A DNA stretch of 5,197 bases from Pseudomonadota bacterium (lineage in GTDB: Bacteria; Pseudomonadota; Alphaproteobacteria; Rhizobiales; Segnochrobactraceae): positions 1 to 5,197 of the forward strand of contig JAEZMP010000074.1 of NCBI GenBank assembly GCA_023442215.1. The letters run 5' to 3'. Under the pieces are notes generated by a model, which did not search any database, was not told the DNA's origin, and saw only the letters and a list, made by a program, of their open reading frames with translations. Shown in pieces: positions 1 to 5,197 of the stretch (its first letter is position 1; the number at the start of each line of letters is the position of its first letter). The position numbers and the translations under genes are program-made.

Positions 1-1166
1 GAGAGCACCGAGATCAGGCCCTGCTGCTGCTGCGGCATGAGCATCTTGGCGATGGCGCGATAGGGATCGATGGCCGGCGGGGTGGTGGGCGGCGGCGCGA
101 GCATCCCCTCGGCCGGCGCCACAGGCAGCGCCGCGCGAACCGGCGGCGGCGGTGGCGGCGGCGCAGGGGTCTCGACGGGATCGGCCAGAAGCTCGCTCAC
201 CTTGACCGCGGCGATCTCGGCATCGCGCCTGAGGATGGCCGACAGCACCACGAACACCACCAGCAGGATCAGCGCGAATCCGGCGGCGGCGAGCCAGAAC
301 GGCATCAGGTCGCGCAGCCGTCCCCGGTGCGCGGTCACGCCCCGCCAGGACGGAGACAGTTCCGGCTGCGGAAATCCGCGGATGCCGCGAAGGAATTTGT
401 AGACGTCGTCGCTGATCTGGGTGAGTTCGGCACTTCCGCCTGCATCGAGCCGGTATTTTCCGACGAAGCCGAACTCGATGCAGTAATAGAAGACCTCGAT
501 TTCCTTCATGAAGGACTGGGGCGAAGCCATCATCTGGCTCAGGAGCGTAAAGAAGCGCTCGCCACCCCAAGATTCCTGAAAGAAAAGCGAGATCATGGTC
601 CGCGTAGACCACCGGCTTTCCTGACCCCATTTCGTGCGCAGCACGATGTCATCCACCGTGGCGGCAAGGGCGTACAGGATGAGGCGCACATGCCGGGGGG
701 CGAGGCCCCGCGCGGCGGCCTGGGTTTCGAAGTTCGAAAGCCCCCGCATCAGCTTGCGATGCAGCGAGGGCACGTCGACGACGTCGGACGAGCCGCGCAC
801 GCGCAGCAGCTGTTCGAAGATCGGCGCGGCGAGGGCGAGGCCCGGATTGTCGTTGTAGACGTCCGAAACGGTCGGCAGCGCGTCGGAATGGTCGACCGTG
901 ATCTCGACGGCCCGCGACGCGGCGCTCAGCCCCTCGGCGGCCGGCTCGTCGCTGTCCCAGGTCGAGGGGTAGCTCCGGCTTACCGGACCGAGATCCGGCG
1001 GCGGCCGCGTGCCTGCCGACGGCGACGCCTGGGGGAAAGGCACATCCCCGCCCTGCCCGGGCGAAGGCTGGCGCGGCGACTGACGCTCGGGCGCGCGACG
1101 CCCGCCACCGGCGGGGGCAAAGATGGTCGCGTCGCCATTGTCGCTATCGAGCGTGTCCCGCGTCAT
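1..1166 (-). CDS. tssL: TssL (DotU/ImpK) inner-membrane T6SS protein, 3' end outside window
   Basis: My reading of the minus strand from the ATG at 1166 gives 388 codons, open at the left edge. TssL is the inner-membrane subunit of the TssJLM complex that anchors the secretion machine and binds TssK. Residues 1–80 are a disordered Pro/Gly/Ser-rich cytoplasmic leader with the ImpK-like motif DATIFAPAGGGRR (12–24). Residues about 100–270 form the DotU fold, with VDDIVLRTKWG (171–181) and FYYCIEFGFVGKYR (226–239), both characteristic of the family. One transmembrane helix lies at about 290–312, followed by R313-R314. A periplasmic linker with seven consecutive prolines (336–342) leads to YRAIAKMLMPQQQQGLISVL, which looks like the approach to an OmpA-like peptidoglycan-binding domain. 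That domain is inferred because it would lie outside the window. The start is supported by GAAAG seven bases upstream and by the conserved leader motif. The gene is separated from tssK by 341 bp. Confidence 0.95.
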   Translation of the reverse strand, partial: MTRDTLDSDNGDATIFAPAGGGRRAPERQSPRQPSPGQGGDVPFPQASPSAGTRPPPDLGPVSRSYPSTWDSDEPAAEGLSAASRAVEITVDHSDALPTVSDVYNDNPGLALAAPIFEQLLRVRGSSDVVDVPSLHRKLMRGLSNFETQAAARGLAPRHVRLILYALAATVDDIVLRTKWGQESRWSTRTMISLFFQESWGGERFFTLLSQMMASPQSFMKEIEVFYYCIEFGFVGKYRLDAGGSAELTQISDDVYKFLRGIRGFPQPELSPSWRGVTAHRGRLRDLMPFWLAAAGFALILLVVFVVLSAILRRDAEIAAVKVSELLADPVETPAPPPPPPPVRAALPVAPAEGMLAPPPTTPPAIDPYRAIAKMLMPQQQQGLISVL

Positions 1167-1173
1167 AGCCCAT

Positions 1174-1178
1174 CTTTC
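1174..1178 (-). promoter_or_regulatory. Probable ribosome binding site of tssL
   Basis: GAAAG on the minus strand, seven bases before the ATG at 1166. It supports this start over an in-frame GTG eight codons upstream and over an out-of-frame ATG at 1173, which opens only a nine-codon reading frame before a TAG. Confidence 0.5.
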
Positions 1179-1377
1179 GCAATACACACCGCAGGTTCGG
1201 AACAGGCTGGTTTCGTTGAAGGCACTGAGACGAACGAGGCCACATTCAGCTTACGATGCCGCCACCGAAACAGCGACAACAAACACGATTCCGCCGCAAA
1301 GCTCTCGGCCGGAGCACGCACCCCGGGTCCATACGCAACCACCGGACGCACACAGATCGGTCAAAGGCGCCGACAGT

Positions 1378-1410
1378 GCGCACTTTCACAATCAAAAGGT
1401 GCAAGTGCGC
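1378..1410. repeat. Inverted repeat in the tssK–tssL gap
   Basis: GCGCACTT at 1378–1385 is exactly mirrored by AAGTGCGC at 1403–1410. After one mismatch (1386/1402) the pairing continues for three more bases (CAC 1387–1389 with GTG 1399–1401), leaving a nine-base A-rich loop. That is 11 of 12 positions paired. No T-run follows on either strand, so it does not look like a rho-independent terminator. It could be a dimeric regulator site or an RNA stem-loop in the tssL leader; the sequence alone does not decide between them. Confidence 0.6.
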
Positions 1411-1485
1411 CCGACCCGTCCACAGGTGGCCTGGCCGGCCATCAGACGGACTTCGCGAGCAGAATCATGTGCATACCCCCAAGAG

Positions 1486-1501
1486 AGCCGCCCCCGCGGC
1501 T
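1486..1501 (-). terminator. Weak terminator-like hairpin after tssK
   Basis: On the minus strand, seven bases after the tssK stop codon start (1508–1510), AGCCGC-GGGG-GCGGCT forms a perfect 6-bp GC-rich stem with a four-base loop, followed by CTCTT and not a clean U-tract. Its position suits a terminator or a 3'-end-protecting stem for the tssK transcript, but the poor T-run makes efficient intrinsic termination doubtful. Confidence 0.4.
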
Positions 1502-1507
1502 TTGAAA

Positions 1508-2842
1508 TCAACGACGGATCGCCCAGAGCTCCATCTGCACGTCCGGAAACTCGCCGGCGAGGTGAACGGCGATGCCGCCGGAGGTCGCGAGGCTCTTCCA
1601 GATCGGGCTTTGAGACTCGAGCTCGAAATAGACGGTGCCCGAGTGATACGGGATCTGGCGCGGAACCACGGCCAGCGGCTGCACGCGGATGCCCGGCAGC
1701 TGGACGTTCACGAGTTCGCGGATCTGCTCGACCGATCCGATCTTGATGAGGGCCGGAAGGGAACGGCGGATCGCCTCCTCCGGCATGCTCGCCTTCACGA
1801 GCAGGACGAAATTCGCCTTGTCGATAAGCGTCTTGTCGATGATGGTCCCGACGCGGATCCCGTATTTCCTGTCCTGGAGCGGAATCTGGACCGCCGATTG
1901 TTCCATGACGACGCTGAGCGACTGCCGCAGCGCGATCATCACGCTCGCGAACACGTTTTCCAGATCGTCGTGCCGGTAGACCGCGAAGTCGTCCGGGCGG
2001 CGCCGAGGATTGGTGAACGTGGCGAGTTCACCGGCAAGCATCAGGAACGCTTCATAGAGGCGCTCGGGGTGCAGGGCCGGCAGATGGTTGAAGTGCGCGA
2101 GCAGCGGCTCGGTACGATTGAGGAGCTGCAGCATCAGGAAGTCGAACATCTCCGACGTTCCCTGGCTCGACACACCCGAGACCCGGCGGCCCAACGCCTC
2201 GCCGCGGTGGCGCAGCATCGCCAGCACTTCGCTGACATAGCCGTTCAGCACCGACGACGACATCGCGTCCATGTAGGGCGGAATATAATCCGCATCGAGC
2301 CGCACCCGCCGGTCGGCCGAGACCTCGGCGACGCGCGCGACCCCGAGACAGTGGAAGCCGCTGCGATCGTCGGTGCCGAGCATCAGCTGCAGGCGCAGGC
2401 TGGCGGTGCGGATGCGGGCATTGCTGTTCGCGCCGCTGATGGCGTCGACGACATCCTGCTCCGAGGCGATGAAGCGGGTCGAGGCACCGAAGCCGCCGCC
2501 GACATCGATCTCCGCGCCGCCGGCCTGCTGGATCGGCACGCAGAGATAGACCAGGCAATCGGCCAGCCCGACCGGGAGGTCGAGCGGGGTCGGCAGGGCC
2601 TGATCGCCGGGGATGTCTATGGGGGTGCCATCCTCGAACACGCCCGAGACGCGTTCCAGCCCGAACTTGCCGAGCGCGAGCAGGGCGTTGTTGACGCCGA
2701 TCTCGCGCAGCCCCCACGGAAAGGGCCCGATGCCGTCGACACGGGCGCGCACGAGGCGCTCGACATAGCGGTCCTGCTGCTGAAAATGCTGGGCACGCAG
2801 GAACATGCCTTCCGACCAGACGACTTTGCCGTTGGCACTCAT
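1508..2842 (-). CDS. tssK: TssK (ImpJ/VasE) T6SS baseplate protein
   Basis: This is a complete 444-residue protein, the usual length for TssK. TssK is a cytoplasmic trimer that links the baseplate wedges (TssEFG) to the membrane complex through TssL and TssM. The family signature is at the N-terminus: VVWSEGMFLRAQHFQQQDRY (residues 7–26), where the W-x-E-G-x-F-L and QHFQQQDR elements are characteristic. The usual proline before QHF is alanine here. Further family-like stretches are the ADYIPPYMDA segment in the middle and the C-terminal half beginning around HDDLENVF, with DKTLIDKANFVLLVKASMPEE, the region that in known TssK structures leads to the membrane-complex-binding C-terminal domain. 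The ATG shares an ATGA overlap with the stop of the upstream FHA gene, implying translational coupling, and GGAG lies about ten bases upstream. It ends in AIRR followed by TGA, then the gap before tssL. Confidence 0.97.
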   Translation of the reverse strand: MSANGKVVWSEGMFLRAQHFQQQDRYVERLVRARVDGIGPFPWGLREIGVNNALLALGKFGLERVSGVFEDGTPIDIPGDQALPTPLDLPVGLADCLVYLCVPIQQAGGAEIDVGGGFGASTRFIASEQDVVDAISGANSNARIRTASLRLQLMLGTDDRSGFHCLGVARVAEVSADRRVRLDADYIPPYMDAMSSSVLNGYVSEVLAMLRHRGEALGRRVSGVSSQGTSEMFDFLMLQLLNRTEPLLAHFNHLPALHPERLYEAFLMLAGELATFTNPRRRPDDFAVYRHDDLENVFASVMIALRQSLSVVMEQSAVQIPLQDRKYGIRVGTIIDKTLIDKANFVLLVKASMPEEAIRRSLPALIKIGSVEQIRELVNVQLPGIRVQPLAVVPRQIPYHSGTVYFELESQSPIWKSLATSGGIAVHLAGEFPDVQMELWAIRR

Positions 2843-3891
2843 TTCTCGCCGTCTCCGTCATCGAGCAGACTGGTCAGCGGGCCGATCCGGCGCTCTGGCA
2901 AGGCGAGATCATCGTCCATCCCGAACGTGACACCCTTCGTCCCCTCTATAGACAGATCGTCCCGGCGTTCCAATGCCATCGTGCCCGCCAGCCGGTCGGC
3001 GAGCCCGAGCAGCAGCCGCTCCGACGCGGCCGGGTCGAGCCCGCGAAGCCGCGCCAGCACGTCGCCCGGCTCGCCGGCGAGAACGAGGCCGCTGTCCGAG
3101 GGGACGACGAGCCGTTCCAGGTGGGCCATCGCCTCGATCAGCGCGAGCATCAGGCGCCGGTCGCGCTCGCCCTCGTCGCGGACCGCCGGCGTCGCCGGCG
3201 CGATGGCCATGATCTCGGTCTCGGGTTCGGATTCCGGCGCCGGTTCCGGGCCTTCCTCCTGGTTCCAGTCGAGCGGAATCGGCGCCGCCCCCTTGAAGGC
3301 GGTCGCGAACAGCGGCGGCGGCTCCGACGCCCGCGGCGTCGCGTCGACGGGCGGCCAGGCCAAAAGCGGCCGGCTGTCGGCGACGGGCGGCTCCGTCCGA
3401 TTGACCGCCCAGGGATTGACGGAGGAGGCATAGCCGGCGGCCGGATTGGCAGGCGGGAAGTCCGGCAGCGCCATCAGGCCGTCGTCTTCGCCATCGCCAT
3501 CGTCCGACTTCGACCCGGGCGGCGGCGGAAGAACCGCAAGAAACGGATCCGTCGCGCGCGAATCGGACTGCTTCAGCTCGACCGCGATAGTCGTGCCCGG
3601 CAGCACGAGCCGGTCGCCATCGCTGAGGATGGCGGTATTGCCGCGCCCGACCGGCTGCTCCGCCTTGTTGAGGAACAGGCCGTTCGACGAGGTATCGATG
3701 ACGATGAAGATGCCGGCCTTCAACTCGATCGTGCAGTGATGGCGGGAAATCAGCCGCCGCGCGTCTTCCAGAATCCAGTCGTTGTCCGCATCCCGCCCGA
3801 TGCGGAACGGACCTGCGGTGACCGTCCGGGTCCGCTCCTCGGCCTGGGTATCGAACGAACCAATCAGCGTAAGCCGCAGCGTAGGCGCCAT
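2839..3891 (-). CDS. FHA-domain T6SS regulator/scaffold (ImpI/Fha/TagH type)
   Basis: This is a 350-residue protein when started at the ATG at 3891. The frame is open further upstream, but the extra 48 residues overlap the preceding gene and look like antisense-type noise, whereas MAPTLRLTLIG begins a normal FHA first strand. The FHA domain spans about 5–107 and has all the phosphothreonine-binding marks: G32-R33, S49-R50-H51-H52 and S69-N70-G71. Residues 115–235 are a low-complexity linker rich in Pro, Ala, Asp and Glu. A predicted helical segment (about 240–310, with MLALIEAMAHLERL and ASERLLLGLADRLAG) precedes the C-terminus. In T6SS, Fha proteins read threonine phosphorylation by PpkA-type kinases and promote assembly. 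The order Fha–TssK–TssL matches impI–impJ–impK. The long C-terminal domain of larger TagH proteins seems reduced here, so I leave the symbol blank. The protein is probably co-translated with tssK. Confidence 0.9.
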   Translation of the reverse strand: MAPTLRLTLIGSFDTQAEERTRTVTAGPFRIGRDADNDWILEDARRLISRHHCTIELKAGIFIVIDTSSNGLFLNKAEQPVGRGNTAILSDGDRLVLPGTTIAVELKQSDSRATDPFLAVLPPPPGSKSDDGDGEDDGLMALPDFPPANPAAGYASSVNPWAVNRTEPPVADSRPLLAWPPVDATPRASEPPPLFATAFKGAAPIPLDWNQEEGPEPAPESEPETEIMAIAPATPAVRDEGERDRRLMLALIEAMAHLERLVVPSDSGLVLAGEPGDVLARLRGLDPAASERLLLGLADRLAGTMALERRDDLSIEGTKGVTFGMDDDLALPERRIGPLTSLLDDGDGEK

Positions 3892-3904
3892 CGTCACCGT
3901 TCCG

Positions 3905-4498
3905 TCAGGGAGCGCGTTTCCCGCTCCCGCCATTGGCAATATCCGCGCCGATGGACAACGCCGCCATGTGGCGTTTCCCGATCGCCCTGGCGTCGCCAGG
4001 CACGCAGCTGAGCAGGATCGAAGCGCCGACGGCACTGCCCGTCAACCCGTCGCCGGGCGGAACCACCTGCCCCGATTCCGGCGGCGCGAGGCTGCCCCCC
4101 GACCAGAACGCGCCGAGCGCGGCATAGGCGCCGGCTGTATTGAACTTCAGCGCGTCCGCGACGGGATAGGTGGCCTGGCGCCGCAGCTCGGTCGGCTCGT
4201 AGACCCACGCCTCGGCCGCCTTCCACGCCGCGCCTTCGGGGCTGTCGGCCGTCGTGATCTCGCCCAGCATGGTCTCGCCGACGACGCAGGCCCACCATAC
4301 CGCCTCCCTCCGCGGCAGCGCCACGGCAAGATAGCGGATGGCATCCACATATTGCCCGGCGCCGGCAAGCGCGACGATCAGGTCCGCCGCCGGCTGATCC
4401 GGTGGGCTGAGCGCGGCGACCTCTTCCGACGGCTCCAGAATGGCGAACATCTGGGCTGCGAGCGAGAAGCGAACCTTCGGCAGAAAGCCGATTTCCAT
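3905..4498 (-). CDS. Uncharacterised T6SS-cluster protein, DUF6931-like
   Basis: This is a complete 197-residue protein. It has no signal peptide, no obvious membrane helix and no catalytic motif that I can name. The N-terminal two-thirds reads as alpha-helical with Ala-rich helices (LIVALAGAGQYVDAIRYLAVALP at about 40–62) and a REAVWWACVV segment (64–73). Toward the C-terminus is FWSGGSLAPP (131–140) followed by VPP and LTGSAVGASILL (152–163). From memory this GGSLAPP…VPP…LT pattern resembles the DUF6931 group seen beside T6SS genes; that assignment is recalled, not searched. The ATG has TAGGA seven bases upstream. It lies 17 bases after the vgrG stop and 13 bases before the FHA start, so it is very probably in the same operon. 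The context suggests a soluble helper of VgrG loading or of FHA-linked regulation, but no function can be read from the sequence. Confidence 0.85.
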   Translation of the reverse strand: MEIGFLPKVRFSLAAQMFAILEPSEEVAALSPPDQPAADLIVALAGAGQYVDAIRYLAVALPRREAVWWACVVGETMLGEITTADSPEGAAWKAAEAWVYEPTELRRQATYPVADALKFNTAGAYAALGAFWSGGSLAPPESGQVVPPGDGLTGSAVGASILLSCVPGDARAIGKRHMAALSIGADIANGGSGKRAP

Positions 4499-4505
4499 GT
4501 CGAAT

Positions 4506-4510
4506 TCCTA
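4506..4510 (-). promoter_or_regulatory. Probable ribosome binding site of the DUF6931-like gene
   Basis: TAGGA on the minus strand, seven bases before the ATG at 4498, in the 17-base gap after vgrG. It supports this start codon and separate initiation in place of an overlap. Confidence 0.5.
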
Positions 4511-4515
4511 CCGTC

Positions 4516-5197
4516 TCAGTTGATGGTCACCAGACCGCCCTTGACCTGCACGGTGCCGCTGCCGCTGACATTCACCATCGGGCCGCTGAGCTGGACCTTC
4601 GCATCGCCGGTGACCGCGATCTGCGTGCCCTTCAGGGTGATCCCGGACTGATTGATGGTGATCGAGTTCGAGCCGACCTTGAGCGTGATCGACTGCCCGG
4701 CGCTGATCGTAACCGAGCCGCCGTCGCATTGCATCGTCGCGTTGCCGGAACTGAGCGAGAGCGAGTAGTTGCCGCTCGACAGCGTGGTCGTGTCGTTGCC
4801 CTTGGAGATCGTCGCGGTGCGGTTGCCCTGGGACACCGTGAGACTGTCGTTGCCCTCCGACACGGTGGCCGTGCGATTGCCCTTCGACACGGTCAGGCTG
4901 TCGTTGCCCTGGGAGACCGTGACGGTGCGGTTGCCCTTGGAGACCGTCAGGCTTTCATTGCCCTCCTGGATCGTCGCGGAGCGATCGTTCTTGATCGTCT
5001 CGGTGCGGTCGTGCTCGACGTTCAGCTTGTCGTCGTTCACCACGTCGCGGGTGAAGTCCTTCTGGGCGTGGATATAGACGAGCTCGCTGCCCTTCTTGTC
5101 CTCGAACCGCAGCTCGTTGAACGTGGTCGCCGAGCCCTGGGTGCTCGACCGCGTCTTGATTCCGCTCTGGGTCTTGTTGTCCGGCAGGGTATAGGGG
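4516..5197 (-). CDS. vgrG: VgrG (TssI) spike protein, C-terminal part; 5' end outside window
   Basis: The minus-strand frame is open from the right edge to the TGA at 4516–4518, giving 226 visible residues. VgrG trimers form the spike that tips the Hcp tube and carries effectors or a PAAR cap. The first visible residues, PYTLPDNKTQSGIKTRSS, then FNELRFEDKKG and VYIHAQKDF (visible residues about 30–50), are classic VgrG sequence at the junction between the gp5-like OB fold and the beta-helix needle. The needle follows: eight nine-residue repeats (80–151), then ITLKVGSNSITINQSGITLKG and a short end at GLVTIN. There is no C-terminal extension, so this is a structural and not an 'evolved' VgrG, and cargo would have to bind non-covalently or through PAAR. 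A GTG at 5043 is an internal valine codon in the conserved stretch and not a start. The gp27-like N-terminal half is missing only because of the window edge. Confidence 0.95.
   Translation of the reverse strand, partial: PYTLPDNKTQSGIKTRSSTQGSATTFNELRFEDKKGSELVYIHAQKDFTRDVVNDDKLNVEHDRTETIKNDRSATIQEGNESLTVSKGNRTVTVSQGNDSLTVSKGNRTATVSEGNDSLTVSQGNRTATISKGNDTTTLSSGNYSLSLSSGNATMQCDGGSVTISAGQSITLKVGSNSITINQSGITLKGTQIAVTGDAKVQLSGPMVNVSGSGTVQVKGGLVTIN
4744..4959 (-). repeat. Eight 27-bp tandem repeats in vgrG (54-bp alternating unit)
   Basis: The repeats encode eight consecutive nine-residue units of the form N-x-S/T-x-T/S-V/I/L-S-x-G. The first six alternate between NDSLTVSxG and NRTxTVSxG, making an 18-residue (54-bp) super-repeat. 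The last two (NDTTTLSSG and NYSLSLSSG) have drifted. A degenerate unit, DRSATIQEG, lies immediately before. Conserved Gly-Asn turns and alternating hydrophobic/polar residues fit rungs of the trimeric beta-helix needle. The DNA copies are similar but not identical. Confidence 0.9.

Larger units (their letters stand above)
1167..1507. other. Non-coding gap between tssK and tssL
   Basis: This 341-bp stretch carries no convincing gene on either strand. It looks richer in A/T than its flanks (for example 1260–1295 and 1381–1400), as expected of a control region. It contains a small hairpin just after the tssK stop and a longer inverted repeat at 1378–1410. A 62-codon GTG-started frame (1351–1163, minus) ends in an ATGA overlap with tssL but has no recognisable protein features. 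I see no clear sigma-70 or sigma-54 promoter by eye, although a gap this long inside a co-directional cluster suggests that tssL may have its own promoter or a structured leader. Confidence 0.75.

Noticed and set aside
1467..1475. Ten-codon leader peptide (MHMILLAKSV) after tssK
   Set aside because: It has a start with a GGGGG stretch nearby, but it is too short, shows no attenuator logic and lies between two stems. I cannot distinguish it from chance.
1400..1480. Sigma-54 promoter (GG-N10-GC) in the tssK–tssL gap
   Set aside because: Several GG and GC pairs occur, but none that I checked has the right spacing together with the TGGCAC and TTGC flanks.
327..1505. 392-codon open frame on the plus strand
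   Set aside because: It is antisense to tssL, whose protein is clearly recognisable, and it ends in the gap with no domain features.
1256..3433. 725-codon open frame on the plus strand
   Set aside because: It runs antisense across tssK and the FHA gene, its composition is dominated by Arg, Asp and Ala, and it lacks any family motif. Long antisense frames are expected in high-GC DNA.
3121..4011. 296-codon plus-strand frame
   Set aside because: It is antisense to the FHA gene and extremely arginine-rich, which is typical of shadow frames of high-GC genes.
3782..4651. 289-codon plus-strand frame
   Set aside because: It is antisense to the DUF6931-like gene and parts of its neighbours, with no recognisable motif.
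4744..4959. CRISPR array or non-coding tandem repeat
   Set aside because: The 27-bp units are contiguous without spacers, stay in frame and encode VgrG beta-helix residues.
4516..5043. A stand-alone 175-aa repeat protein starting at the GTG at 5043
   Set aside because: The same frame continues upstream to the window edge through unmistakable VgrG sequence, so the GTG is an internal valine codon.

Overview
The window is part of a type VI secretion system (T6SS) gene cluster from a high-GC proteobacterium. All recognisable genes lie on the minus strand, so transcription runs from right to left. The strongly G/C-ended codons, the ImpI–ImpJ–ImpK order (FHA protein, TssK, TssL) and the TssL N-terminus (a threonine followed by a Pro/Gly/Arg stretch) resemble the imp loci of alphaproteobacteria such as Agrobacterium and its relatives. 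The placement in Alphaproteobacteria is an inference; no 16S or species marker is present.

Layout in transcription order: (1) 5197–4516, the C-terminal 226 residues of a VgrG spike protein, cut by the window edge, with an unusually regular nine-residue beta-helix repeat. (2) 4498–3905, a 197-aa protein resembling the DUF6931 group, with no known biochemical role. (3) 3891–2839, an FHA-domain protein (ImpI/Fha/TagH type). Its stop codon overlaps the next start as ATGA. (4) 2842–1508, TssK, the baseplate component that connects to the membrane complex. (5) 1507–1167, a 341-bp gap with no convincing gene. It holds a small GC-rich hairpin just after tssK and a longer inverted repeat in its middle. 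(6) 1166–1, TssL (DotU/ImpK) with a single transmembrane helix and a proline-rich periplasmic linker, cut by the left window edge just where a peptidoglycan-binding OmpA-like domain would be expected.

How the parts work together: TssL sits in the inner membrane as part of the TssJLM complex, TssK docks the baseplate onto it, and VgrG tips the Hcp tube that the sheath fires. The FHA protein is a phosphothreonine reader. A threonine at residue 14 of this TssL is a plausible target, matching the switch described in Agrobacterium in which phosphorylated TssL recruits Fha. The remaining core genes (tssM, tssB/C, hcp, tssE/F/G, clpV, and any ppkA/pppA) are not in this window. I did not find a wholly new system. 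The points most worth a second look are the VgrG repeat, the uncharacterised DUF6931-like gene, the TssL/FHA pairing and the structured tssK–tssL gap.
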